From contig JAEUMT010000064.1 of NCBI GenBank assembly GCA_016791365.1, forward strand, positions 1-64,000: a DNA stretch of 64,000 nucleotides, given 5' to 3'. The notes beneath the pieces were generated by a model. The model made no database searches. It was not told the DNA's origin and worked only from the letters and a program-made list of their open reading frames with translations. Within the stretch, counting starts at the first letter, position 1. Each line of letters begins with the position of its first letter. This document shows, piece by piece, positions 36,614 to 45,293 of the stretch. The position numbers were made by a program, and so were the translations under genes. Source of the stretch: Hyphomonadaceae bacterium (GTDB lineage: Bacteria; Pseudomonadota; Alphaproteobacteria; Caulobacterales; Aquidulcibacteraceae).

Positions 36614-38584
36614 TCAAGCTGCGGCTTCCAACGCGGCGAGACCGGCATCGGTGACCTCAAAGGAGACCGCCTCTGGCATCGGCTTCAATACGTCCGGGAG
36701 CCAGCCGGCGCCATCAAGCGCTTGTTCTACCGCAAGCGCCAACGCGTCCTTCTTCAGTTTTGCGTGTGCTCGAAGGAGAGCCGTCCGCTCGCCCTCATCG
36801 AGCACAGATAGCGCGGGTGAGGCGGCAATCGCGTCGAGCAACATTGCCTTGGGCAGTCTGCTCCAGAACTCCAAATCTGGCTTCCAGAAGTGTGTCATGT
36901 CCAGGTTGATGGCGGTGGCGATTTGATCGCCGATGCCCTGCAGGCGACGATCCGCGACGCCGACGCCTTCGTGGCGCAGATCGATCGTCTCTGCGACCAG
37001 CATCGCGAGGCTGGTCTGGAGATCGTCAGTCGTTTGGTCCATGCACCAGGCAAGCAGATCGGATTCCCCGCCTGGTACGCGATCCGCAAGCGCCGACCGC
37101 GGTTCCTCAAGTGCTTCATGGTCGGATATGCCAGAGGTCTCGGCGCGTACATCAATGCCGTGCGCGCTCTGGTGCGCGAAACTTGACCGCGCCAGAGCGA
37201 AGACACAGAGCGAAAGAGCGATGTCAGGGTTCAGGCTGACCTTAAGCCGGATCGCTCGCGTGCGCGCAAGCGTGAGTTCCGATACGAGAGCCTTCGGCAT
37301 ACGTGGTCCCGCGTCGGGCAAGTCAGCGACGCCATTGGCGTCGTTGCCGAGTTCTGAATCCGCGTTAGCATCATCGGCGTCACCGTCGAGGTCGGACGAA
37401 ACTAAGCGATTGCGTTTCGTTTCCTCCAGCTCGCGCCGGCGACGGATGTCATTGATCTTCTTCTGATCGGCTTTGCGCACGACGCCATAGGCGAAGTTCG
37501 CCGCGCCGTCGTGACCAATCGAGAGGATGACGCCGGCGTGACGCTTCATCTCGACGTCCCATTCCTGTGTGGTTGCGCGGAGGGTTTCGAGTTCGGCGCC
37601 GGCGGCGTCGAGCCGAGCCCAACGCTCGTCATTGTCCTCGGCTTCATCTAGCGCTTCCTCCAGCGCTTCGATCTCTTCACCGAGGCGATCAGATTCGGCT
37701 TGTTCTTCCTCGGTCATCGCGCGCCGCGTTGGCTGGAGTCGCGCGCCATAGGCGCTCTCGAATCGATGCTGGTTGATGTTGACCTCAACCCAGGCCCAAC
37801 CTTGCGAGAGGGCGTCGTTGCGCACGGTGTCAAGCCGGTCATGCGCCAGCTTGTTGATGAGCGCGGGGTCATCGACATAGATGCCGTCGGTCTCGAACAG
37901 ATCACGCTTCAGCGTTCCGCCTGCCGCCTCATAGGCTTCGAGTCCCACGAAACGCGCCAAGCGGTCGGTGTGGCGCATCCGGCCCTGCATGAGTTGGCTG
38001 CGAACCGATCCCGCATGAGTGATCGGCTTCGACAATGACTTGAACACCGCCTCCTGCTTGGAATGATCGTCCACGAGACAGAAGGCGCGCGCGGCGTCGA
38101 GCGTCACATCCCCGCGCCGGTACGCAGCCTTGATTTTCGGAGACAATGACGCGAGCGCCAGGCGCTGTTCAACATGCCGAGCGCCAATGCCGAACCGCCG
38201 CGCGATGTCATCGACAGATTGCCCGGCGTCGGCGAGTGAGGAGAACGCATCGACCTCGTCCATGGCGTCCATCGCCACACGCTGCACATTCTCCGCAAGA
38301 GAGACTTCGCTCGCACCGCCAGACTCGATGATCTGGCAAGGCACAGCAAAGTCGCGTGCAATGGCGCCCGACTTCGCGAGTGATTTGAGGGCGGCATGCC
38401 GGCGTCCACCTGCGACCACGTCGAACTTGTCGGTCTCGGTGGGGCTCACGGTCAGATTTTGAAGCAGGCCGTGTGCGCTGATGGAAGCCGCCAAGGCGTC
38501 GATATCGGCCTTGCGATCCGTGCGCCGGACATTGAGCCTGCTGACGATCAGGCGATTGAGCGGAATGAGTTGTAGATTTGACAT
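36614..38584 (-). CDS. ParB/Spo0J-like nuclease-domain protein
   Basis: This 656-aa protein begins with a ParB N-terminal domain (PLNRLIVSRLNVRR, NLTVSPTETDKFDVVAGGRRHAALKSL, the ENVQR box VSLAENVQRVAMDAMDEVDAF) and a helix-turn-helix region (IARRFGIGARHVEQRLALA). A long acidic middle and an uncharacterised C-terminal half follow. No ParA gene is seen, so true partition is doubtful; related large ParB-like proteins ride on ICEs and plasmids. GGAG lies 7 nt before ATG 38584. It is preceded by a hairpin-rich leader like those of ssb and ardC. Confidence 0.85.
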   Translation of the reverse strand: MSNLQLIPLNRLIVSRLNVRRTDRKADIDALAASISAHGLLQNLTVSPTETDKFDVVAGGRRHAALKSLAKSGAIARDFAVPCQIIESGGASEVSLAENVQRVAMDAMDEVDAFSSLADAGQSVDDIARRFGIGARHVEQRLALASLSPKIKAAYRRGDVTLDAARAFCLVDDHSKQEAVFKSLSKPITHAGSVRSQLMQGRMRHTDRLARFVGLEAYEAAGGTLKRDLFETDGIYVDDPALINKLAHDRLDTVRNDALSQGWAWVEVNINQHRFESAYGARLQPTRRAMTEEEQAESDRLGEEIEALEEALDEAEDNDERWARLDAAGAELETLRATTQEWDVEMKRHAGVILSIGHDGAANFAYGVVRKADQKKINDIRRRRELEETKRNRLVSSDLDGDADDANADSELGNDANGVADLPDAGPRMPKALVSELTLARTRAIRLKVSLNPDIALSLCVFALARSSFAHQSAHGIDVRAETSGISDHEALEEPRSALADRVPGGESDLLAWCMDQTTDDLQTSLAMLVAETIDLRHEGVGVADRRLQGIGDQIATAINLDMTHFWKPDLEFWSRLPKAMLLDAIAASPALSVLDEGERTALLRAHAKLKKDALALAVEQALDGAGWLPDVLKPMPEAVSFEVTDAGLAALEAAA

Positions 38585-38654
38585 GGGAACGCTCCAAGAG
38601 CTTCCCGGCGGCAAAACGCTTCGCCGGGGCCGCGCGTGCGACCCTGGTGAAAAG

Positions 38655-38724
38655 ACGCCCGCGGAGAGGGGGCGGGTCGAGGGCGAAGAGCGGAGCGTCC
38701 CTCGACGCGCGCCCGCGCGGGCGT
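38655..38724. promoter_or_regulatory. nested inverted repeats upstream of the ParB-like gene
   Basis: Outer arms acgcccgcg/cgcgggcgt (38655-38663, 38716-38724) and inner arms gtcgaggg/ccctcgac (38676-38683, 38699-38706) form a 70-base hairpin ending in a 15-nt loop. The gene start at 38584 lies 71 bases away. A further hairpin CCCGGCG/CGCCGGG lies closer to the start. These elements are shared in style and part sequence with the ssb leader. Confidence 0.65.
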
Positions 38725-38786
38725 TGAGAAAAACGAGCTAAGCGCGCCCCCGGCGATGACGCGACGCGGAGCTGGCGGGCTCACTC

Positions 38787-40040
38787 TCAAACGGATGCCG
38801 CCACAGCCTCAGCGCGTTGCATCACGATGTTCGCAAAGCGGCTGAGTTCGGGGGCGTCGAATCCCCGCGCAGCAATGGAGTCCGCCACGTTGCGTGCTTG
38901 ACTGATCGCTGCGGCAGCCAGTTCTGCTGTCCGTCGTCTGACGAAGGCGCCACCAAGCCCAGTATCGGCTGCAAATTGCGTCCAAGGCGCCAGCTTCAAA
39001 TCCTCGATCGTCGCGAGGCCGGCAATCTTCATGGCCAGTTTCGGAGCCACATCGGGATAGGCAATCGTACACATCAAATCGTACAGCGGCGCCAACACCG
39101 TTCCATCTGGTCCATAGAGCAGGCTGTAATTCTTGCCGTGCGCATCCGCGTTGCCAACGATCAATTGAAAGATGGCTGCATCGAGAAGCTTCAACACTTC
39201 CAATGCGGGACGTGATGTTGCGTCGCGCAGCAATTGAAAGCCGACCTTGAACGTCGGTCCGCCTTCAGCGGCGTATTTGTGCTCAGGCGGAATGCTAAGC
39301 GCCTGGCAGAAATCTTCTTGGTGCAGGCGATGGGCAGCGCCAGTGGCGTCGATTACCCGATCGTATCGGATGACAAGAAGAAATGGTCGATCCTTCACGC
39401 GGCGCGGTTCGACACCCGCGACCGACAGGCCGAGAGCCGCAGCCAGACGCATGGCAAAGGCTTCGTTCTCCGTTGTTGCTGGAAAGCGCGTCATCGGCGG
39501 TTTCAGAATGTGCGTGGTCGGCTGGCCGGGCGCGGGTAGAGCGACCTGACCATCGACGAGGACGATCGGAATCTTCGACTGTGCGCCGGCGAGAGAGAGC
39601 CGCAAGCCCTCATCGCCCGCGAGAAACGGACGTGTCGGCAACGCGTCCAGCAAATCGACCAACGCATTGTCGCCCAGCGGTTCGCGTGCAACCGCGCCGT
39701 CATAGACAGGGGGCGTTTCGCCTTCAGGCCACAAAGTCAGCGCGCCAGCCACGTCGCCGCCGAGTGCTTTCAGGAAAGCAAAGTCGTTTCCTTTCGAGAT
39801 GCCAAGCGCGCGCGCGACCGCGTCGCGCTGCGCTTCCTCCGGCAATAAGCCGGCGAAGAACGGCCGCGTGCGCCGACGATCGAATGGCTCGGCTTGCTTT
39901 GGAAGCGACCGTGACAGCGCGGGCGCATTCGGATCAGCAAGCCAATCGGGCGCATAGACGAATGTCGTGTCGCCGTGCTCGTCGAGGCGTAGCGTGCCAA
40001 CGATCGCGCCGTTCCACCAAACGGTGAGGGCGCTCTTCAT
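38787..40040 (-). CDS. hipA: HipA-family kinase toxin
   Basis: This 417-aa protein is a type II toxin kinase. The N-subdomain (LTVWWNGAIVGTLRLDEHG) precedes GISKGNDFAFLKALGGDVAGAL and SLAGAQSKIPIVLVDG. The catalytic and metal sites are in VGNADAHGKNYSLLY and APLYDLMCTI. HipA kinases phosphorylate targets such as a tRNA synthetase and induce persistence. The start overlaps the hipB stop by 4 bases. Confidence 0.92.
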   Translation of the reverse strand: MKSALTVWWNGAIVGTLRLDEHGDTTFVYAPDWLADPNAPALSRSLPKQAEPFDRRRTRPFFAGLLPEEAQRDAVARALGISKGNDFAFLKALGGDVAGALTLWPEGETPPVYDGAVAREPLGDNALVDLLDALPTRPFLAGDEGLRLSLAGAQSKIPIVLVDGQVALPAPGQPTTHILKPPMTRFPATTENEAFAMRLAAALGLSVAGVEPRRVKDRPFLLVIRYDRVIDATGAAHRLHQEDFCQALSIPPEHKYAAEGGPTFKVGFQLLRDATSRPALEVLKLLDAAIFQLIVGNADAHGKNYSLLYGPDGTVLAPLYDLMCTIAYPDVAPKLAMKIAGLATIEDLKLAPWTQFAADTGLGGAFVRRRTAELAAAAISQARNVADSIAARGFDAPELSRFANIVMQRAEAVAASV

Positions 40041-40255
40041 GACCGCGCCGTCGGCGCGTCGATGCGGACTTCGCAGCCGAGCGCATCGAGCACGGCCAAC
40101 GCCTTGCCGATCTGGGCGGTGGGCTTGCCCGCCTCCAGATCCACGATGAAGCGCAGACCGACGCCGGCCGCGCCCGCGAGCTCGTCCTGGCGAAGGCCGA
40201 TAGCGCGCCGCGCCTTGCGGACGGTTTCGCCGAATTGGGTCGGTGTCATGTTCAT
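40037..40255 (-). CDS. hipB: HipB-type helix-turn-helix antitoxin
   Basis: This 72-aa protein is a small XRE regulator (FGETVRKARRAIGLRQDELAGAAGVGLRFIVDLEAGKPTAQIGKALAVLDALG). HipB binds HipA and represses the pair. GGGA precedes ATG 40255; a second ATG at 40249 is also in frame. The first of three palindromic sites abuts its ribosome-binding site. Confidence 0.9.
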   Translation of the reverse strand: MNMTPTQFGETVRKARRAIGLRQDELAGAAGVGLRFIVDLEAGKPTAQIGKALAVLDALGCEVRIDAPTARS

Positions 40256-40259
40256 TTCT

Positions 40260-40371
40260 TTCCCGATCGGGAATATGGGATCGCTTGGACCCTTATCAAG
40301 CAAAATCTTTACCGAACGGGAAAGAAAGCGGTCTTGGGTCGCCAAAGTCCCCGATTATTCCCGATCGGGAA
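40260..40371. promoter_or_regulatory. three equally spaced palindromic operators upstream of hipB
   Basis: TTCCCGATCGGGAA occurs perfectly at 40260-40273 and 40358-40371, and a degenerate copy TTACCGAACGGGAA at 40309-40322. Starts are exactly 49 bases apart. The first overlaps the hipB leader, and the last abuts the LuxR-type gene stop. HipB or the LuxR-type protein could bind them. Confidence 0.7.
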
Positions 40372-40375
40372 TATC

Positions 40376-41116
40376 CTATCGGTCGGGAGCGGCGTCGATC
40401 TGCCCAGAAACGAGTGCGCGGACCAGCGCCTCCGGCCGGGATGCGACCCCCAGCCGAAGCTTGGCCCGGTCGAAGTGCCGGCGGACCGTTGGCAAGCGAA
40501 TATCCAGCGCCGCGCCGATCTCCGCGTCGCCGAGGCCGCGGCCATAAAGGTTAAGGCAAGTCCGTTCGCGGTCAGAAAGTTGCGGCGCTACTCCGCGTCC
40601 GTCCGAAAGCCTCGCAAGCCGACAAACGTGTTCATGCGCAATCACGCTGATCCGCCGCGACGCCTTACACGATAGGGGCGGAATGTCGTTGTGCTCGGAC
40701 GCGAAGAAGCACGCGGCGCGGACATGGATGCTGGAATGCACCGGCACCGCGTAGCCGTGGCCGACATGAAACGCCTTGGCTTCCTCCATCATCCGCAATT
40801 GTTTCGGCGACATGCCGGCGCGCACAATCGGGTCGCCCCAAATGAATGGCTCTAACGTCCGATGGGCACGACTGATAATCGGATCGATGCTCGAATAGCC
40901 GCCATCGTTATAGCGACGGCGCCACTCAGCGGGGTAGTTCGTCAAAAATATTCGAGTGTCCGAGGCTTCGGGAGAGTCGCCACAGAGATATGAAGCGTGC
41001 GGAAATCCCACGCTACGCGCGGCTTCAAACAGCGCGCCCGCAACGTGATCCACAGTCTCTGCGCTTTCACACAGCGCATAGAACTCGCCAATGACGCCCA
41101 GCGTATCCATGCCCAC
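40376..41116 (-). CDS. LuxR-type regulator with autoinducer-binding domain
   Basis: This 246-aa protein has an N-terminal Autoind_bind domain with conserved ligand-pocket residues (Trp in AEWRRRYN, Tyr, Asp in SSIDPIIS, Trp in EPFIWGD) and a C-terminal HTH (LSDRERTCLNLYGRGLGDAEIGAALDIRLPTVRRHFDRAKLRLGV). It is TraR-like. No luxI gene is in the window, so it is an orphan here. It is divergent from the traG-trb operon; an 18-bp dyad lies between. Confidence 0.9.
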   Translation of the reverse strand: MGMDTLGVIGEFYALCESAETVDHVAGALFEAARSVGFPHASYLCGDSPEASDTRIFLTNYPAEWRRRYNDGGYSSIDPIISRAHRTLEPFIWGDPIVRAGMSPKQLRMMEEAKAFHVGHGYAVPVHSSIHVRAACFFASEHNDIPPLSCKASRRISVIAHEHVCRLARLSDGRGVAPQLSDRERTCLNLYGRGLGDAEIGAALDIRLPTVRRHFDRAKLRLGVASRPEALVRALVSGQIDAAPDR

Positions 41117-41237
41117 CCATGGGGCCTGTGCGAATCAGAGCATCCGTACAGACCATGTCCCTAGGGTTGTATTACGCGGTGAGTCACACGTTGGATCAAG
41201 TAATCTCAAACTGGCTCCAATTTTCTCCTCGTCGTCA

Positions 41238-41255
41238 TTGGTGACTTGTCACCAA
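41238..41255. promoter_or_regulatory. tra-box-like dyad before the conjugation operon
   Basis: TTGGTGACTTGTCACCAA has perfect 8-base arms around a 2-base centre, the 18-bp layout of tra/lux boxes. It lies 143 bases before traG and 122 bases before the LuxR-type gene on the other strand. The gap 41117-41397 shows no gene otherwise. Confidence 0.65.
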
Positions 41256-41397
41256 AGAAGAAGGTTACTTTTCCTGCCCCGGCGGGCGCTGCGGATTCCT
41301 TGGTTATCGGGCAGTTGAAAGGTCTCGCGGGAAGCTGAAGGTGCGCGTGTGATCACCCCTCATTCCTCTGCGCAGATGCGCGGAATGGGAGGGGGCG

Positions 41398-43296
41398 ATG
41401 GGCTGGCGTATTGCGAGCGCGCTGATCTTGATGATCGTAGGCTTCACCGCTGCGACGCAATTCATCGCGCACGTGTTCGCTTATCAAGCCGCACTCGGAA
41501 CGCCGATCCTGACGATCGGCGAGACGCGCATCTATGCACCGTGGTCAGTCGCTGCCTGGGATGCGCGCTGGGCCGAGCGTTATACACGGCCATTCGCCAT
41601 CTCACGCCTCATCACTTTTGGGAGTGTCGCTGTCGCGGCGCTGGTCGCGGCGAGCGCGCTGGTAAAGTCGCACGTCCTCAAACCATTCGGCGCCGCCGCC
41701 TGGGGCGGATTCGACGATTGTGAAGCTGCTGGATTGTTCGCGGCGCAGGGGACCGTGCTCGGTAAGTTTGCCGGCGAGATTCTCTGCTTCGATGGGCCGG
41801 AGCATCAATTGCTTGTCGGCGCGTCTCGGTCGGGCAAGGGCCGCGGCCATGTCGTGCCGACGCTGCTAACCTGGCCGCGATCGGCGCTGGTGCTCGATGT
41901 GAAGGGCGAACTCGCCGATGGCGATCCGCGTGTCGGCTTTCCGGGCACCGCCGGTTTTCGCGAGACAATCGGACCAGTGCTGCGCTTCGCGCCCACGCGC
42001 GGGGACTCGATCTCCTTCAATCCGCTCTTCGAGGTGCGCCTCGGCGCCGACGAAGTGCGCGACGTTCAGAATATCGTCGAGATCATTGTCGATCCCGCCG
42101 GCGATGGGCGCCATCAGGACTTTTGGGACCGCTCCGCCAAGCAGGTAATCGTCGGTCTGATCTTGCACGTTCTCTACGCCGAACCACTGGCGCGCAAGAA
42201 CCTCGCTACCGTGCGCGAGAAGCTGCGCGATCTGCAGAACACGGCCAACGAAATGCGCACGACGCTGCATCGGCGCAATCCGGCGACGAACATGCCGGAG
42301 GTGCATCCTGAAGTCCTGCACGCCGCTGAGAGTTTCCTCGCGGGCGAGGAGCGCTTGCAATCGGGTGTCAAGGCGACGGCCGAAAGTTTTTTCGGTCTGT
42401 TTGCCGATCCCATCGTGGCGGCGAAGACGGCGACATCGGATTTCCGTGTCGGCGATCTGATGTGCGGCGCAACGCCGGTGACGTTATTTCTGCAGCCGCC
42501 GCCGTCAGACGCGCAACGCCTGATGCCGTTGATGCGGCTTATTCTGAACCAGATTGCGCGCGCGCTCATGGAAAAGCAGACCCAAGACGCGCAAGGGCGC
42601 GAGAAAAAGCATTCACTGCTGCTCGTCCTCGACGAGTTTCCCCAGCTCGGCCGGATGCCGTTCTTCGAGACGGCTATGGGCGCGATGGCTGGCTACGGGC
42701 TCAAATCCTATTTGGTCTGCCAGAGCCTCAATCATATCACGCGCGCCTATGGCCGCGACAACGTCATCCTCGACAATTGCCATATCGTGACAGCGTTCGC
42801 CGCCGCTGACATGGATACCGCGAAGGCTCTCGCGGCCATGGCCGGCGAAGTCTGGGAGATGCGACCCCAAGAATCGGTGGATCGGCCGCGCGCGCTGCTC
42901 TTTGCGCGGGGCTCGACAACGATGCGCGAAGAGCGGCGGCCCTTGATGCTGCCGGGCGATGTCCGCGCGCTTCCGCGCGACGAGCAATTGACCTTCATCT
43001 CCGGGTCAAAGCCGATCCGGTCGCGCAAGTTGCGCTTCGATCGCGAAGCGATCTTCCAAAGTCGGCTGCGGCCAAGCGCCGGAACAAAGCTCCCGCTCAC
43101 GACGGCGCACGATTGGGTCCAGGTGGCGCCGCTTGGCCGGCTTGTCACCGACAAGAAGGGCGCAACGCGCGTGCAGCCGCCGCCGCCGGCAGGTCAAGCC
43201 GACCTCTTCGGACATTTGAGCAATTCCGAACGCGCGTCGGCGGGGCTTCACCAACCACCGCCGGATGCGCCGCGCCAGCAAGCAACGGGGATCTGA
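41398..43296 (+). CDS. traG: TraG/VirD4 type IV coupling protein
   Basis: This 632-aa protein has two N-terminal membrane helices (about residues 5-30 and 70-90). Walker A is GASRSGKGRGHVVPTLLTWP near residue 145, Walker B is LLLVLDEFPQLGRM near residue 407. It links the relaxosome to the mating channel. GGAGGGGGCG precedes ATG 41398. It leads the mating operon and lies 281 bases from the divergent LuxR-type gene. Confidence 0.95.
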   Translation: MGWRIASALILMIVGFTAATQFIAHVFAYQAALGTPILTIGETRIYAPWSVAAWDARWAERYTRPFAISRLITFGSVAVAALVAASALVKSHVLKPFGAAAWGGFDDCEAAGLFAAQGTVLGKFAGEILCFDGPEHQLLVGASRSGKGRGHVVPTLLTWPRSALVLDVKGELADGDPRVGFPGTAGFRETIGPVLRFAPTRGDSISFNPLFEVRLGADEVRDVQNIVEIIVDPAGDGRHQDFWDRSAKQVIVGLILHVLYAEPLARKNLATVREKLRDLQNTANEMRTTLHRRNPATNMPEVHPEVLHAAESFLAGEERLQSGVKATAESFFGLFADPIVAAKTATSDFRVGDLMCGATPVTLFLQPPPSDAQRLMPLMRLILNQIARALMEKQTQDAQGREKKHSLLLVLDEFPQLGRMPFFETAMGAMAGYGLKSYLVCQSLNHITRAYGRDNVILDNCHIVTAFAAADMDTAKALAAMAGEVWEMRPQESVDRPRALLFARGSTTMREERRPLMLPGDVRALPRDEQLTFISGSKPIRSRKLRFDREAIFQSRLRPSAGTKLPLTTAHDWVQVAPLGRLVTDKKGATRVQPPPPAGQADLFGHLSNSERASAGLHQPPPDAPRQQATGI

Positions 43297-43299
43297 GCC

Positions 43300-43734
43300 A
43301 TGGCGCGCGACAAGATCACCATCTACCTGACAGGCGACCTGCAAGACCGGATTGGCGCCGCGGCGACGCGCCAAGGCAGATCCGTCTCCAGCATCATCGT
43401 GGAGGCGGTGCAGGCGCGCTATGGGCCCAAGGACGGTGATCAGATTGATCCGGCGCTGCGCCAGGTGGCGCGCATGGAAGCGCGGCTCGACAAGGCGATC
43501 CGCGACAACATCATGGTCAAAGAGGCGCTGCTCCTCTTCGTCCGCGTCTGGCTAGAACACAATCCTCCGCTCGATGAGCATCTGGAGGAAAGCGCCGCCG
43601 CCAGTGCGGCGGCGCGCTTCGAGCGCTTTCTGGATTTCGTGGCTCAAGCGATCAGTTCGGGACGCTCTCTGGCGATCTTTGAGCCAGCCAGTACGTCGCC
43701 GTCGAATGGCGCCCTGGAAGAGGTTGCGTCATGA
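43300..43734 (+). CDS. ribbon-helix-helix (CopG-like) protein of the trb operon
   Basis: This 144-aa protein begins with an RHH fold (KITIYLTGDLQDRIGAAATRQGRSVSSIIVEAVQARY) and continues with a helical tail. A CopG-like gene between traG and trbB is a known arrangement in alphaproteobacterial elements. It may bind DNA at oriT or regulate the operon. It starts 3 bases after traG and overlaps trbB by 4. Confidence 0.85.
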   Translation: MARDKITIYLTGDLQDRIGAAATRQGRSVSSIIVEAVQARYGPKDGDQIDPALRQVARMEARLDKAIRDNIMVKEALLLFVRVWLEHNPPLDEHLEESAAASAAARFERFLDFVAQAISSGRSLAIFEPASTSPSNGALEEVAS

Positions 43735-44690
43735 GCGTTCGCTCGATCGGTCTGGTGCGCCGCCGCTCCGCAATCGAGCGGGCCTTGGGCGAGGGTGTCG
43801 CCGCCGCGCTCGCGCGGGCCGACGTGGTTGAAGCGATGATCAATGCTGATGGCGCTCTATGGCTCGACGCGGTCGGCGAGGGGCTGGTCAATACCGGCAT
43901 TGTTTTGAGCGCGCACGACCGCGAAGCGGCGATCAGGCTGCTGGCGCATGAGGCCGGCGAAACCGTCGGCGAGGACCGCCCGACGCTTGCAACAATCCTT
44001 CCCGACACGGCGGCGCGTGTGCAGGCTGTGCTGCCGCCGCTCAGCGCGGCGCCGATCCTGGTTATCCGCAAACGCCCTGACGTGATCTTCCGGCTGGACG
44101 ATTATGTCGCCGCCGGCGTCGCGACCACATTGCAAGCCGATCGATTGCGACAAGCGGTTGCGGAACGGCGCAACATCGTTGTCGCTGGTGGGACGGGCTC
44201 AGGCAAGACGACGCTGCTCAACGCGCTGCTGGCCGAACGCGCCTTCTCGGATGCCCGCGTCGTCATTCTGGAAGACACGGCCGAGCTTCAATGCGCAAGC
44301 GCGAACGTAGTCCAACTTCTAACCAAGCGGACCGATCCTCCCGTCGCCATGCGCGACCTCGTGCAAACGACGTTGCGGCTTCGCCCTGACCGCATTGTCG
44401 TTGGTGAGGTGCGAGACGGCGCGGCGCTTGAAGTGCTCAAGGCGTGGAATACCGGCCATCCCGGCGGCCTTCTGACGCTGCACGCGAACTCCGCGGCCGA
44501 CGCGCTCACGCGGCTCGAAGATCTCTGCCTGGAGAACATCGCGGCTTCGCCGAAGCGGCTCATCGCGAGCGCTGTCGATGTTATCGTCTTCATCACGCGC
44601 CCAAAAATTCATGAAGGTGGGGGCGGGCGCGTACTCACCGAGATCGTGAGCGTCAACGGCCTTCGCGGGGAATCCTATGTCTTGGAGTAA
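43731..44690 (+). CDS. trbB: TrbB conjugal transfer ATPase (VirB11-like)
   Basis: This 319-aa protein is a secretion ATPase with Walker A VAGGTGSGKTTLLNALLAE near residue 145, Asp box VVILEDTAELQ, Walker B-like LRPDRIVVGEVRDGAALEVLKAWNTGHPGG, and the His box LTLHANSAADALTRL. Such hexamers power pilus assembly. It overlaps the RHH gene by 4 bases. Confidence 0.95.
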   Translation: MSVRSIGLVRRRSAIERALGEGVAAALARADVVEAMINADGALWLDAVGEGLVNTGIVLSAHDREAAIRLLAHEAGETVGEDRPTLATILPDTAARVQAVLPPLSAAPILVIRKRPDVIFRLDDYVAAGVATTLQADRLRQAVAERRNIVVAGGTGSGKTTLLNALLAERAFSDARVVILEDTAELQCASANVVQLLTKRTDPPVAMRDLVQTTLRLRPDRIVVGEVRDGAALEVLKAWNTGHPGGLLTLHANSAADALTRLEDLCLENIAASPKRLIASAVDVIVFITRPKIHEGGGGRVLTEIVSVNGLRGESYVLE

Positions 44691-44694
44691 CAAC

Positions 44695-45018
44695 ATGCAG
44701 CGCGCAGAAATCGCCAAAGCACCGAAGGTCGTCGCTATCGCCCTCGCTCTCGCGGCGCTTGCCGCGCCTGCTTACGCGGCAGGCTCTGGCATGCCGTGGG
44801 AAGGTCCGCTGCAGCAGATCGTGGATTCGATAACCGGCCCGGTGGCTCGCGCCGCCGCTGTCATCGCCATCGTGATCGCCGGCATTACCATTATCTTCTC
44901 GGAAGGCGGCGGCGGGGTGCGCAAGCTCGCCTTCGTCGGGCTCGGCATCGCGATCATGTTCGCGGCGGTCAGCTTCTTCATGGACTTCTTCGGCTTCGCG
45001 GGCGGTGCGGTGCTGTGA
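44695..45018 (+). CDS. trbC: TrbC pilin precursor (VirB2-like)
   Basis: This 107-aa protein has a signal peptide (VVAIALALAALAAPAYAAG) and two membrane helices (AAAVIAIVIAGITIIF and LAFVGLGIAIMFAAVSFF), with a tail rich in Gly. It is the conjugative pilin, processed by the TraF-like peptidase at 22160. TTGGAG lies 7 nt before ATG 44695; ATG 44677 is an alternative. Confidence 0.9.
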   Translation: MQRAEIAKAPKVVAIALALAALAAPAYAAGSGMPWEGPLQQIVDSITGPVARAAAVIAIVIAGITIIFSEGGGGVRKLAFVGLGIAIMFAAVSFFMDFFGFAGGAVL

Positions 45019-45281
45019 TGGAGGATGAGCCCGAAGGCTATCGCGTGCCGCTACGCACGAGCTTGACCCGGCCGATCCTGCTCGGCGGCGTGCCGCGTGC
45101 GTTTGCGATCCTCAACGCGACGATCGGCGCCGCCATCGGGTTTGGACTGCAACAGCCTTTGATCGGCTTGCCGCTTTGGGCGATCGCCCAAGGCGCGGCG
45201 GCTTGGGCCGCATCGCGCGATCCCTGGTTCCTCGACACCTGGCCTCGGCATCTCGCCAAGCCAAGCTTCCTCGACGCGTGA
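45018..45281 (+). CDS. trbD: TrbD (VirB3-like) channel protein
   Basis: This 87-aa protein (VPLRTSLTRPILLGGVPRAFAILNATIGAAIGFGL) has the VirB3 pattern: a short cytosolic start, RPxLxxGxP and two adjacent membrane helices. Its ATG overlaps the trbC stop by one base (TGATG). VirB3/TrbD works with the VirB4/TrbE ATPase encoded next. Confidence 0.92.
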   Translation: MEDEPEGYRVPLRTSLTRPILLGGVPRAFAILNATIGAAIGFGLQQPLIGLPLWAIAQGAAAWAASRDPWFLDTWPRHLAKPSFLDA

Positions 45282-45293
45282 AGGCGAACACTC

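Noticed and set aside
38585-38786. Possible small gene between the ParB-like gene and hipA
   Set aside because: The region is dominated by inverted repeats and has no good start with a ribosome-binding site.
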